This document shows positions 53,986 to 63,272 of a stretch of DNA of 64,000 nt, piece after piece; within the stretch, counting starts at the first letter, position 1; each line of letters opens with the position of its first letter. The notes beneath the pieces were generated by a model that searched no databases, had not been told where the DNA came from, and saw only the letters and a program-made list of their open reading frames with translations. The translations under genes and the position numbers were made by a program. The DNA is taken from contig NZ_LFIP02000002.1 of assembly GCF_001189235.2 (NCBI RefSeq), positions 1,176,385 through 1,240,384 of the forward strand. The letters are read 5' to 3'. Source of the DNA: Bradyrhizobium embrapense. GTDB taxonomy: Bacteria; Pseudomonadota; Alphaproteobacteria; Rhizobiales; Xanthobacteraceae.

Positions 53986-54266
53986 ATTGGAAGCATCTCT
54001 TCGAGGACTCCCCGCTATCCGATATTACCCCCCACGTCCTGCGCCATAGTTTCGCGAGCATCGCCAACGATCTCGGCTTTACTGAAGTGACCATCGCGGC
54101 TCTGGTCGGCCATGCCAAAGGTTCGGTTACCAGCAAGTACATCCATACGCTGGACACCGCGCTCATCATCCTCGGCGTGGCGGCTCGGCGCATTTTCTCA
54201 CATGGCCCCAACCACGTGCGTGAGTTGCCGTTGCCGAGGAACGGCTCCACCGCGCCTTGTCAGTAG
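53985..54266 (+). pseudogene. C-terminal fragment of a tyrosine integrase
   Basis: About 90 codons matching the end of a phage-type integrase: H-x-x-R in ITPHVLRHSFASIANDLG, then LVGHAKGSVTSKYIHTLDTA with the catalytic Tyr. The N-terminal part and the first catalytic Arg are missing. The fragment joins the truncated aminotransferase, suggesting an old recombination or deletion at this junction. It differs from the intact integrase at 46479. Confidence 0.65.
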
Positions 54267-54668
54267 GCCAAGTACGATCCATCGGGCGCGGGCTAATCAT
54301 TCCCATCTGAGCGCCCTTCCTATTGGCAGGGTCTCAACCTGTTGTCGGCAACTGTGCTGGTACGAGCGCATTCCATGCCTCTGCGAAATGTTCTCCGGTG
54401 CTGCGACTGGCGCCACCGAGCACGCAACGTGAGCGTGCCGCGTCCGTGCCTCGCCTGCATTGTGGATTATCGAGGCCGACTGTCCGCACGCTTTCATTCG
54501 CGCAGCACTGGAATTGATTTTGTTCTCTGCCAGAGCGACCGGCATACTCGGCATCATCCTGATCGCACATCAAGCCGCCCCAACACGCGATGGTTTGGAA
54601 AGCCGCGTTACACGCGCGTGCACATCAGTGATCAGCGCAGTTCCACGAAGCGAGATTGAAATTGCGCA
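54267..54668. other. Intergenic region, no supported gene
   Basis: Several frames of 60-100 codons are open here on both strands, but none has a ribosome site, a family motif, or plausible residue composition. It is probably decayed sequence following the integrase fragment. The upstream signals for the methyltransferase gene should lie near 54640. Confidence 0.4.
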
Positions 54669-55703
54669 ATGGGGTTTATGCGTCAGTCAATCTCTGCAAT
54701 AAGGCATCAAGCCCTTGAAGGCAGCAGCCGTCGAGTGGCTTGCAAGGTGAAATGGGAGACCGGGTTGCAAACACATTTTTCGCGCATCAATCAGTCCAAG
54801 GCCGTCTTCGACGATATTTACTCGCTGGATGATCCCAGGGCATATTTCTCTGTCCTGGGCGATTTGGATTACATGATCCCGGACGTGGCTGAGCCGGTTG
54901 TGCGCCAAATTCTGGCAGCGAAAGCTTCGGCAACCGGCGTTAAGCCGAACGTGCTTGATGTTGGCTGCTCATACGGCATCAATGCAGCGGTGCATCGGTT
55001 TCCGCTGACTTTCGGGGGCTTGCGCCATCGCTACGCTCGACGCGAGATGAGGGCGGTCGATTCCGAGACACTGGTGCGTCTCGATCGTCATTTTTATGCC
55101 GCTTGGCCGGATGTCGGTCTGGCGCGATTTATCGGTCTCGATATCTCGGCGCCGGCGATCAAGTATGCGACGGGTGTTGGCCTGCTTGAGCAGGGCATTG
55201 TCGCTGATCTTGAAACCGAGGCACTCTCGACCGGCAGCGCGAATCTTATCCGATCCGCGGATGTCATCATGTCGACGGGGTGTATCGGCTACGTTACCGA
55301 GAAGACGTTCGGCAAGATTCTCGATGCGACAGAAAAGCGTCCATGGATCATTTCGTTCGTGCTACGAATGTTCCCGTTCGATTCTCTAGCCACGACTTTC
55401 GCGGAGCGTGGCCTGGTGACAGAGCGTCTTACCGGCGCGACTTTTATCCAGCGTCGTTTTCGCGATGCTGAAGAGTTTGAAAGTTGCCTGGCCAGCCTGG
55501 CGGCTCTTGGCGTCGATGCGACCGGTCTTGAGTCGGAAGGGCTGTTTCACGCCGATCTGATCTTGTCGCGCCCTGAGGCGGATGCGCGTGCCTCTCCCCT
55601 GAGAGACATTGTCACTGTCGCCAGCGGTAGAGGGCGTCCGATCGGACCCCGCTATGTTCACATTGAGGGCGACGACGGCTTGCAGGTCGCGTTGGAGCCG
55701 TGA
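54669..55703 (+). CDS. Class I SAM-dependent methyltransferase-like protein
   Basis: A 344-residue protein with SAM motif I, PNVLDVGCSYGINAAVHRFP, then RFIGLDISAPAIKYATGVGL and a motif IV-like ADVIMSTGCIGYVTEKTFGK. An insertion of ~50 residues (FGGLRHRYARREMRAVDSET) separates motif I from the next strand, which is unusual. The start is ATG 54669 or three codons later; the first ~30 residues look weakly conserved. It lies upstream of an osmoprotectant-type ABC transporter on the same strand. A methylated transporter substrate is an attractive but unproven link. Confidence 0.68.
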   Translation: MGFMRQSISAIRHQALEGSSRRVACKVKWETGLQTHFSRINQSKAVFDDIYSLDDPRAYFSVLGDLDYMIPDVAEPVVRQILAAKASATGVKPNVLDVGCSYGINAAVHRFPLTFGGLRHRYARREMRAVDSETLVRLDRHFYAAWPDVGLARFIGLDISAPAIKYATGVGLLEQGIVADLETEALSTGSANLIRSADVIMSTGCIGYVTEKTFGKILDATEKRPWIISFVLRMFPFDSLATTFAERGLVTERLTGATFIQRRFRDAEEFESCLASLAALGVDATGLESEGLFHADLILSRPEADARASPLRDIVTVASGRGRPIGPRYVHIEGDDGLQVALEP

Positions 55704-55821
55704 CCGGCTCGCTTTCCGAAGACGGGCGTTGCCGTGACCCTGTGACCTGTGCACCCAAGTGGATCATGATCTGACTCCTGCACTGTTACTTTCTGCCAGT
55801 TCAGCAGTCTAAAGGGAGGCC

Positions 55822-56656
55822 TTGCTCATAACAGCTTCGTCGATCTCAAATCCGTCTGCTTCCGTGCCGTATATCGAAATCGATGCTGTATCGAAATCTT
55901 ACGATGGAGGGCGGACTGCTGCCGTTTCCAACGTATCGCTCGACGTACAGCAGGGTTCACTGGTTGCGCTCGTGGGTGGCTCAGGATCTGGCAAGACCAC
56001 GCTGCTGAAGACCATCATTCGGCTCGCCGATCCTGACGTTGGAGAAGTCAGGATCGACGGAGTGCCGGTAAGCGAAGCCGAACCGCCGATGCTGCGGCGG
56101 AGCATCGGCTATGTCTTTCAGGGGGATCGGTTTGTTTAAGCACATGCGCGTTGCCGACAACATTGCCGTAACACTCAGGTTGCGTGGCTGGCAGGCGAGC
56201 GAGATCGAAACGCGGGTGGCCGAAATGCTTGACATGGTGGACTTGCCGCAAGATTACGCCAGCCGCTTTCCGCACATGCTGTCCGGAGGTCAGCGCAAGC
56301 GGGTTGGCGTCGCGCGCGCAATCGCCGCCCGACCGCGCATTGTTCTGATGGACGAGCCGCTGGGCGCACTCGATCCTGTTACCCGCGACAGCCTGGGGTC
56401 TTCCTACCGCGACCTGCACGACCGGTTCGGCATGACGACCCTGATGGTTACACATGACATCCAGGAAGCTGCGCTGATGGCTGATCGGATCGTCGTCATG
56501 AAGAACGGCCGCATACTGGCCGACGATTCGTCGCACGCCTTGATGATGGGCTCCGGTTCTGACGATCCGGACGTGACCGCCTTGATGGAAGTGCCGCGAC
56601 GTCAAGCGGAACGTATCGCCGCGCTTGCGGCCAGCAACGGACCTGCCAGTGCCTGA
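55822..56656 (+). pseudogene. Osmoprotectant-type ABC ATPase (OpuCA-like) with a one-base frameshift
   Basis: ATP-binding subunit of a quaternary-amine-type importer. Walker A: LVGGSGSGKTTLLKTIIRLA. Then a frame change falls at a run of five G near 56120. Without one G the text reads through as GYVFQG-IGLFKHMRVADN. The remainder carries the signature (PHMLSGGQRKRVGVARAIAA), Walker B (IVLMDEPLGALDP) and H-loop (TLMVTHDIQEAA). Start TTG 55822 follows AAAGGGAGGCC. It is a pseudogene unless the extra G is a sequencing error. Confidence 0.75.
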
Positions 56657-58240
56657 TGCCGGCGCAGAGCTGCTTTCCGGTGCCCGCTTAGACGCTTTCT
56701 TCGACGCCTGGCGCCTGCTTCCCACCTATCTCACGCCACATATCCTAATTTGCGCCACGGCGCTGACGCTTGGACTGCTCATCAGCCTGCCGCTGGCCGC
56801 CCTCGCAGCGAATCGGCCATGGCTACGCAGGCTGGTGCTTGCCATCGCGAGCTTGATCCAGACCATACCCGGACTTGTGCTGCTCGCGCTGTTCTATCCT
56901 TTGCTCCTTGTGCTCTCGACCTTGACGACACGGCTCTTCGGCTTCGGCATCCCCGCGCTGGGATTCTTGCCGACGCTGATAGCGTTGACGCTCTATGCCA
57001 TGCTTCCGATCTTGCGCAACAGCGTGGTTGGCCTGAATGGCATCAGTCCTGCCATCGTCGAAGCGGCAGAAGGCGTGGTATGACGCCGCAGCAGATTCTG
57101 ACGCGCGTCAAGGCGCCGTTCGCCACGCCTGTCATCATGGCCGGGGTGCGGACTGCAGCTGTATGGACGATTGGAGGAGCCACGCTTTCCACGCCCGTCG
57201 GCCAAACCAGCCTCGGCAATTACATTTTTACGGGATTGCAAACCGAAAACTGGGTTTCTGTGCTGTTCGGCTGCATCGCCGCCGCCGGACTTGCTCTAAT
57301 CACCGACTTATGTCTCGGCCTCGTGGAGACAGGGGCGTCTGAACGCAACGGGAAGCGTGTGGTGTTCGGTATCGCCGGGCTTTCTCTCGGCACGCTCGCC
57401 GCTCTCGCGCCGCTGCTCTCGAACGAAGCCGCTGCCTATGTCATCGGCGCGAAGAGCTTCTCCGAACAGTTCATTCTGGCGGACCTGATGGGTGACCGAC
57501 TGAAGGCTGAGGGAGCCGGCGTAACGCGCAAGGATGGGCTCGGTTCGGCTATCGCCTTTCGCGCGCTGGCTCACAATGACATTGATGCTTACGTCGACTA
57601 CTCCGGCACGCTCTGGCGCAATGTCATCGGCCGCACCGACATGCCGCCACGCGAGGAGATGCAGGCGGAGATCGTCCGCTGGATGAAAGCAGAGCGGGGC
57701 GTCACGGTCCTTGGCGCGCTCGGTTTCGAAAATGCCTACGTTCTCGCGATGAAACGAGAAAGAGCGCGGGCACCAAACGTCAGTTCGCTTGCCGATCTTG
57801 CCCGTGTTGCACCTCAACTCACCATCGGCGATGATCTTGAGTTCCTGGGACGACCGGAATGGCGCTCGCTTCAGAATGCCTATGGTCTGTCGTTCAGAGC
57901 GCGACGCTCGTTCAATCCAACGATGATGTATCATGCTCTCGAATCCGGCGAGGCCGACGTCATCTCCGCGTTCTCCAGCGACGGGCGTATCGCGGCGCTT
58001 GATCTTCCCGTGCTGGCTGACCCGAAGCATGCGATACCTTCCTATGATGCCCTGATCCTCGTCGCGCCAAAGCGCGCCGCCGATGCGCGGCTGAAGCGAG
58101 CACTTGTTCCGCTTGTCGGCTCGGTTTCCGTTGAGGCTATGCGCGCCGCTAACCTCATGGTCGACGGCGATACGGACAAGGCTCCTCCGCAAGAGGCGGC
58201 GCGAGCCTTGGCAAGGGCCGTGCATTTGCAGTCGCGATAA
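56649..58240 (+). pseudogene. Fused permease/solute-binding subunit (OpuCB-OpuCC-like) with a one-base frameshift
   Basis: The N-terminal ~145 codons are an ABC permease (LSGARLDAFFDAWRLLPTYL; LIQTIPGLVLLALFYPLLLV). The EAA-like loop SPAIVEAAEGV breaks at 57077. One missing G would restore EGV-G-MTPQQILTRVKAPF. The remaining frame finishes the permease, then encodes the binding domain (YVIGAKSFSEQFILADLMGD; DIDAYVDYSGTLW; YHALESGEADVISAFSSDGR). GTG 56649 overlaps the ATPase stop (GTGCCTGA). The fused permease-binding protein design is known for OpuC/EgtU-type osmolyte or ergothioneine importers. Confidence 0.75.
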
Positions 58241-58593
58241 ATATAAGTACCCGGGCAAGGGCGTTTTCGTTCGAGGTTCGATCTTCGCGGATGAGTCGTG
58301 CTCAAGGTTCCGAACGAAATTGCGCGTCTTGCAATGAACGATCAGTTCGGCAGTACAGTCGGGCTCCGTTGGCAACGTTGTGGCGGTTCGGCCGACCGAT
58401 CCGCCCGCTCAGGCTGCCTCAAATAGCAATTTGAGATGGTTCCAGGATAGCTTGCACACCAACGGCGGCTTTTGTCGGACTGTCAACGCGCGACATTTCG
58501 AGGTTAGGCTGCTCCGCGATAAGAAAACAAGGCGTCCGAGATCGAGATAGTGGGTTTCGCAGCGTAGCGGACCCCCGCTACCACCTTTGCCCC
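58241..58593. other. Gap between the ABC transporter and the IS481-like element
   Basis: The first ~150 bases show no gene. From 58593 down to ~58409 on the minus strand the open frame GKGGSGGPLRCETHYLDLGR appears to continue a recombinase tail across the IS (see the remnant at 59893). No other feature is supported. Confidence 0.4.
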
Positions 58594-59892
58594 TGTCCAG
58601 CCCTGACACATAGGTAACGGATCGTACCTAAGACATGGGTGACAACCTCGTGCCGAACGGGTTGTCGAGAGGTTGCAGGGTTTTCTGCTCCAGGTCGAAA
58701 TATCCAAGATCATAGTGCATGAAGCTGACGAGCCAAATGCCCTCGTCGACCTCCTTGATGCCGAGCTTCTGGCCGGCCAGGACGAGGGAAATGTTGATTC
58801 TCTTGCGATGCAGGCAGAGGCGGCCGCAGGAGGTGACGACGACGTCGCGATCGTGGAAGGGATAGGCCAGCTCGGGCAGGCCGTCGTAGCGCCGGGGTGA
58901 GGCAAAGTAGAGGTCGGCGGGTCGCTTCATGCCGAGAGCCTCATGCGGCCGCTCTTCATTGAACTCGTGCAGGAAGCTGTCGAAGCGGTGTTGCTGTTGC
59001 AGGCTGTTGAATCCTGGCGGGCGGGTCGCTTCCTTCTTGAGGGTGAGGTGCATCCGTTCATGGCGACCGTTCTGCTGTGGATGGCCTGGCTTGATGCGCT
59101 CGATGGCAATGCCGAGCCTGAGCCACCACACCGAGAGCTTTGAGAGATTGAACAGAGCGTTGGGACTGGCAAACGGCACGCCGTTGTCGGAGCGAATGGC
59201 CAGCGGCAGTCCGCGGTCGCGGAACAGCCGTTCAAAGGCTGTTATTGCAGGGTCTTCGCGTGTCGAGTCCAGCGCCTCGCAGAGCAGCAGGAAGCGCGAG
59301 GCATGATCGGTAACGGTCAGCGGATAACAGTATCGGCCATTGCCGAGCTTGAACTCGCCCTTGAAGTCGGCGCACCACAGATCGTTGGGCAGTGTGCCCT
59401 GCGACAGCGGCGTGCCGCGCGCGCGGTGGCGCGGCCCGCCGCCGCGCTTGACCAAGCCGTGGCGGTCGAGCACCGCGTGGATGGTGCTTTTGGCCGGGAC
59501 CCTGACATCACCGTCGAGGCGCCTGACCAGGAGCTCCCGGATCTTGCGCGCACCCCAGTGCGGCTTCTCGGCCTTGAGCTGGACGATCTGGGTCTCGATC
59601 TGGCTCGGCAACTGATTGGCAAAGCGGACCGGGCGCCGGGAGCGGTCGCTCAGCGCCTCCAGACCGTGCTCCTTGTAGCGGTCGAGAATCTTGTAGCCGG
59701 TCTTGCGGGAGATGCCGAACTCCCGGCAGACCTCGGACATGGCTTCCCCATTCAGAAGCCGGGCGACAAAACGCAGGCGCTCTTCCATCACCGAACTCGC
59801 TTTCCACGGCATCCACACCTCCCGCAGAACAAAAGCGGAAAGTGTAACCCATGTGTCCGGTACGTTCTGTCACCTATGTCTCGGGCCGCTCA
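58594..59892. mobile_element. IS481-family insertion sequence
   Basis: Length ~1.3 kb. Terminal inverted repeats of ~40 bases match imperfectly: inside the left end GACACATAGGTAACGG then GACATGGGTGACA, and inside the right end (complement) GAGACATAGGTGACAG then GACACATGGGTTACA. The ends are TG and CA, and CCCC flanks both sides as a possible target duplication. One transposase gene fills the element. Exact ends could differ by a few bases. Confidence 0.75.
58628..59818 (-). CDS. IS481-family transposase
   Basis: A 396-residue DDE transposase. N-terminal [26 protein letters not shown] triad: Asp in [17 protein letters not shown], Asp in [18 protein letters not shown], Glu in [18 protein letters not shown]. 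The C-terminal IS481 segment is [20 protein letters not shown]. The gene is uninterrupted, so the element may be active. It lies on the minus strand inside the IS ends. Confidence 0.93.
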   Translation of the reverse strand: MWMPWKASSVMEERLRFVARLLNGEAMSEVCREFGISRKTGYKILDRYKEHGLEALSDRSRRPVRFANQLPSQIETQIVQLKAEKPHWGARKIRELLVRRLDGDVRVPAKSTIHAVLDRHGLVKRGGGPRHRARGTPLSQGTLPNDLWCADFKGEFKLGNGRYCYPLTVTDHASRFLLLCEALDSTREDPAITAFERLFRDRGLPLAIRSDNGVPFASPNALFNLSKLSVWWLRLGIAIERIKPGHPQQNGRHERMHLTLKKEATRPPGFNSLQQQHRFDSFLHEFNEERPHEALGMKRPADLYFASPRRYDGLPELAYPFHDRDVVVTSCGRLCLHRKRINISLVLAGQKLGIKEVDEGIWLVSFMHYDLGYFDLEQKTLQPLDNPFGTRLSPMS

Positions 59893-60060
59893 CCCCACAC
59901 TTCTTTGACGCGGTTGGGATAAGCCTCTTCCTCCGTCAGGGCGCCGAGCAGACCCGCAACCTCCACGGTTACACCGCCTGCCTGCGCGGATCTCGGGGAC
60001 GGTGACGGTCTCGACGAGACCTTTGATGCTTCGGCGGCCTCGCACCGACACCCTGCTAGC
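59893..60060 (-). pseudogene. Possible serine-recombinase C-terminal remnant split by the IS
   Basis: On the minus strand one frame reads IKGLVETVTVPEIRAGRR and the next GVTVEVAGLLGALTEEEAYP then NRVKEVWG, resembling the end of large serine recombinases (ETVTV... VKxVWG). One frameshift is needed between them. The text seems to resume beyond the IS481-like element at 58593 as GKGGSGGPL. If right, the IS inserted into an already decayed recombinase. Short match, so low certainty. Confidence 0.38.
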
Positions 60061-60461
60061 GCTTCCTCAAGCCGGCCGAGCTGCGCCTCATTATCGCTTT
60101 GGATGGACGGATGCAGCGCAACTTCCCTTGGTGCCGGCGCTGCAACTCCTCAGATATCTGCTTTCGTCTTGGTCCGGTTCGATCGTGTTCGCGGAGTTTC
60201 ATCCGCCGTGGCTCCGATACGAAACCGTTGCGGTCGAATCTCGACGTTCAGCCGGTATGATGGGGAGCTTTTCGGGTCTTGAACTGAAGCTCGCGCTTCC
60301 CCAGACCGTCCGCCAAACCGGTGTCGACCCAATCGGCCGGAGGATGTCGGATCCGTTACTCTTCGCAATTCAGGAGCCGGCTCATAAGAGAGAGTGGTTC
60401 AAATCCCGTGCAGACGCTATGAGATGGTCGGAGTCCATTTAGGAAATGACGTCTGCATCTC
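60061..60461. other. Region upstream of the signalling module; doubtful ORF
   Basis: A 146-codon plus-strand frame spans 60002-60442 (QLPLVPALQLLRYLLSSWSG; LFAIQEPAHKREWFKSRADA). It has no ribosome site or recognisable family, and its beginning overlaps the recombinase remnant; I do not call it a gene. The promoter for the STN-protein operon must lie near its end. Confidence 0.35.
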
Positions 60462-61172
60462 ATGCCGTTTCGATGGCGTTTCTGGTTCCGCGGCTTTTTC
60501 TCCCTAGGCATGTTCTGGGCTTGTGCAGTGTCGGCGCAAACGGCGCAGCCGGCGAGTCAGGCCTGGTTCGACATTCCCTCGCAACCGCTCGCGTCGGCGC
60601 TCGACGCCTTTGGCAAGACGACCGGCGTCGTCATCGCCTACAATGGCAATCTTGCGGTTGGACGGCTTTCGAATCCGGTGAAAGGCCAGTTCTATCCTCA
60701 GCAAGCCATTCTGCTTCTTCTGAAAGGCAGCGGATTGGTCGCAGACTACACGGCATCCGATGCCATCGTCGTCGTTCCGGCGCCGAATGAAACTTCTGTG
60801 ACACGATCGCCATCGGCGATCGCGCAAGCGGCCTTGTCACAACAGAGCGCTATTGAACGGCGATACTCGGCACTGCTACAGGAGCGGCTCAACAATGCCT
60901 TGTGCGCTCAGCGTGTGACGAGGCCCGGCACGTACCGGGCTGCAATCAGCTTTTGGGTCGGACCTTCTGGCAGTGTGACGAGGGTGAAGCTCTTAGGGAC
61001 GACCGGCGATGCGCAACGGGATGCAGCGATTGCGGAGGCAGCGCTTTGCGTGGCCGTAGGCGAAGCTCCCCCTGCGCAGATGACGCAACCCTTCACCATG
61101 GTTATCCTGCCGCAAGCGTCCGGCGGCACCGTCGACTGTCCGCGGGCTGAAGGCGGCCGACAAGATGAGTGA
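60462..61172 (+). CDS. VreA-like STN/TonB-C hybrid cell-surface signalling protein
   Basis: A 236-residue exported protein. Signal peptide: FRGFFSLGMFWACAVSAQT. Residues ~30-110 form an STN domain (WFDIPSQPLASALDAFGKTT; GQFYPQQAILLLLKGSGLVA), the signalling domain normally on TonB-dependent receptors. There is no receptor barrel; instead residues ~145-230 resemble a TonB C-terminal domain (TYRAAISFWVGPSGSVTRVK; RDAAIAEAALCVAVGEAPPA). This two-domain layout is that of VreA in P. aeruginosa. It overlaps the sigma-factor gene by eight bases and should signal to the FecR protein. Confidence 0.82.
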   Translation: MPFRWRFWFRGFFSLGMFWACAVSAQTAQPASQAWFDIPSQPLASALDAFGKTTGVVIAYNGNLAVGRLSNPVKGQFYPQQAILLLLKGSGLVADYTASDAIVVVPAPNETSVTRSPSAIAQAALSQQSAIERRYSALLQERLNNALCAQRVTRPGTYRAAISFWVGPSGSVTRVKLLGTTGDAQRDAAIAEAALCVAVGEAPPAQMTQPFTMVILPQASGGTVDCPRAEGGRQDE

Positions 61173-61731
61173 GGACGAGAGGTTCTCGAACTCTCCCGAT
61201 CATGAGCCCGCTGCGGACAACGACAGTTCGCGGACGCTGCGGGCTCTCTTGATCGAGCGCTATCAGGACTTGAAGTCGCGCCTGGCACGTCGGCTGGGTT
61301 CGCTGGAATGGGCGGAAGATGCCCTGCAGGACACCTATCTGCGTCTGAACGGCAGGGAGATCGTTGGCGACGTCCACAATCCGGCCGCCTACCTGCTTCG
61401 ATCTGCCTTCCATATCGCGCTGAATCAGCGTCGCGCCGACAACCGACGCCTCAATACGGGGGAGGTCGAGGCGCTGCTTGATCTCGCCGACGATGCGCCC
61501 GATGCCGTGCGCGTGATTTCTGCCCGCGCCGATCTCGAAAGGCTCAAGCGGGTAATGGCCGAACTGCCGCCGCGCCCGCGGGCTATCCTGTTGGCCGCCC
61601 GGCTCGAAGGATTGTCCAGGCAGGCAATTGCCCGGCGCTTCGGAATCTCCTTGAGCCTGGTGGAAAAGGAATTGAGGAGGGCGCAGGAACATTGCGTTGC
61701 CCGTTTCAAGAAAATCCAGCGTTCGGAGTAG
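61165..61731 (+). CDS. ECF RNA polymerase sigma factor (FecI/VreI-like)
   Basis: A 188-residue ECF sigma factor. Region 2: SLEWAEDALQDTYLRLNGRE, then HNPAAYLLRSAFHIALNQRR. Region 4: AELPPRPRAILLAARLEGLS, then AIARRFGISLSLVEKELRRA. The fused ATGAGTGA overlap with the STN gene implies coupled translation. The gene neighbours (STN before, FecR after) put it in the iron-starvation/cell-surface signalling ECF group. Probable targets are its own operon and the TpsA gene downstream. Confidence 0.9.
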   Translation: MSEDERFSNSPDHEPAADNDSSRTLRALLIERYQDLKSRLARRLGSLEWAEDALQDTYLRLNGREIVGDVHNPAAYLLRSAFHIALNQRRADNRRLNTGEVEALLDLADDAPDAVRVISARADLERLKRVMAELPPRPRAILLAARLEGLSRQAIARRFGISLSLVEKELRRAQEHCVARFKKIQRSE

Positions 61732-61843
61732 AAAATTGTGCGGTTCGCGCTTCCCAGGAGTGTCTATGTTGCGGGAGGGCCGCTGGTTCGCCCGCAGCGG
61801 ACTGCAACTGCAGTCCTCACGATGATCGGCAAATGCAACGTTG

Positions 61844-62830
61844 ATGATTGAAAGCGACCAACATCACGACGAGCTTCCCGCGCTGGAGCGCGAAGCCCAC
61901 GCCTGGGTTCGGCGCTTGACGTCCGGCGAGGCGAGGACGTCCGATGCGGCGGCGCTGCAGCGATGGTGCAGCCAGAGTCCAGCCCATGCGGCCGCTTTTT
62001 CCGAAGCCAGCCGTTTCTGGAAGGCGTTCGGGCCCGCCGGTCGGAGCCTGCTCGCGGACGAGAGAGTGACGAACCTCGGACCGCGCGCCGGCGGCAGGAC
62101 GTCGAACCTCAGTCGCCGCGCGGTGGTGGGAGGTGCGCTGGCGGCCACGGCAGCCGGGATCATGGTGGTGCACCCGCCACTCGATCTGTGGCCGTCCCTG
62201 TTCGAACTGCGGGCTGATTACCGCACCGGCGTCGGCGAGCAGCGTGAGGTGGCCGTGGTGGACGGCGTCGTGGTCCAGATGAACACGCGCACCAGCATCT
62301 CGCTGGGATCGGGAGATGCGTCCGGCGCGGTCGAACTGATCGCCGGCGAAGCCTCCTTCAAGGTTGCCGATCGGCGCGCAGAGATATTCAGTGTGATCGC
62401 GGCGGGTGGAAAAACCACGTCGATGGGAGCGCAGTTCGACATGCGCGTTGAGGGGGCGGGCGTCCGTGTCACCTGCCTCGCGAACGAGGCGCATGTGGAG
62501 CATCGGACGCAGCGGATGGTCCTCAGATCCCGGCAGTGTGTGACCTACGGTGACAGCGGATTTGGCGATGTCGTCGCGATCGACCCGTCGATTGCCGCTG
62601 CCTGGCAGCAGGGTCTGATCATCTGCAACATGATGCCTTTGACGGATTTGATTCAGGAGCTGAATAGATACCGATCCGGCCGCATCGTGCTGCTGAATGC
62701 GCAGTTAGGGCGTAATCCCGTCAACGGCCGCTTCAGGATCGATCGTCCCGACGAGGCCTTGGTGCAGATCGAGCGGGCATTCGGCATTCACGCCCGCACA
62801 CTGCCCGGCGGACTGGTCTTGCTCGCCTGA
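61844..62830 (+). CDS. FecR-family transmembrane anti-sigma factor (VreR-like)
   Basis: A 328-residue inner-membrane regulator. Cytoplasmic DUF4880 region: ALEREAHAWVRRLTSGEART, ALQRWCSQSPAHAAAFSEAS. One membrane helix follows (RRAVVGGALAATAAGIMVV). Periplasmic FecR domain: YRTGVGEQREVAVVDGVVVQ, MNTRTSISLGSGDASGAVEL; C-terminal STN-like part: LGRNPVNGRFRIDRPDEAL. It should hold the sigma factor inactive until the STN protein signals. ATG 61844; ~110 bases separate it from the sigma stop. Confidence 0.88.
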   Translation: MIESDQHHDELPALEREAHAWVRRLTSGEARTSDAAALQRWCSQSPAHAAAFSEASRFWKAFGPAGRSLLADERVTNLGPRAGGRTSNLSRRAVVGGALAATAAGIMVVHPPLDLWPSLFELRADYRTGVGEQREVAVVDGVVVQMNTRTSISLGSGDASGAVELIAGEASFKVADRRAEIFSVIAAGGKTTSMGAQFDMRVEGAGVRVTCLANEAHVEHRTQRMVLRSRQCVTYGDSGFGDVVAIDPSIAAAWQQGLIICNMMPLTDLIQELNRYRSGRIVLLNAQLGRNPVNGRFRIDRPDEALVQIERAFGIHARTLPGGLVLLA

Positions 62831-63272
62831 GCCTTCTCGCCAAGATCTTGTTCCACGCACGTCCTTCACGCCAACCGGCGGCGCCCCCGGGATCAGTCTC
62901 AGCGTACTGCATCGCGACCACGTTCTGACGCTCCGGGGTGGTGACACAAAACATTCATAAAATTCCCTTGAGGGGTTCGGCGCTGGGAGGTGTCACGACA
63001 GTGAGCCAGCGGTCATCACAGTGATCGCAAATCGGCCTGGTCAGGATTTCCAATGTACGTCGATCGTGTGATTTCCCGCGTATCGCGCGCCCTGCGCAAC
63101 GCTTCGTGGTTTCGTTCGCCGCAGAACCGTCCGGTGAGCGGAAGAGCGGCTCCGGCAATGGCCGGCGTTCGGACACCCCGGTCGCGCATCAACCGGGCCG
63201 AGGCACCGACGCTTCGCTCCGTACGCCTCTGATCCGCTCCTTATTCGCTCATTCCATTCCCAGAGGATACCC
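62831..63272. other. Intergenic region upstream of the exoprotein gene
   Basis: A 442-base gap with no gene seen. It is the natural place for a promoter recognised by the ECF sigma factor. I could not identify a confident -35/-10 pair by eye. The ribosome site CAGAGGATACCC precedes ATG 63273. Confidence 0.5.

Noticed and set aside
54297..54702. Several 60-105 codon ORFs on both strands
   Set aside because: Mutually overlapping, without ribosome sites or motifs.
56105..56130. Programmed ribosomal frameshift in the ABC ATPase
   Set aside because: There is no slippery heptamer plus stimulatory structure, and a second simple indel occurs in the next gene; decay or sequencing error is simpler.
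60002..60442. 146-codon ORF upstream of the STN gene
   Set aside because: No ribosome site, no recognisable domain, and its start overlaps a recombinase remnant.
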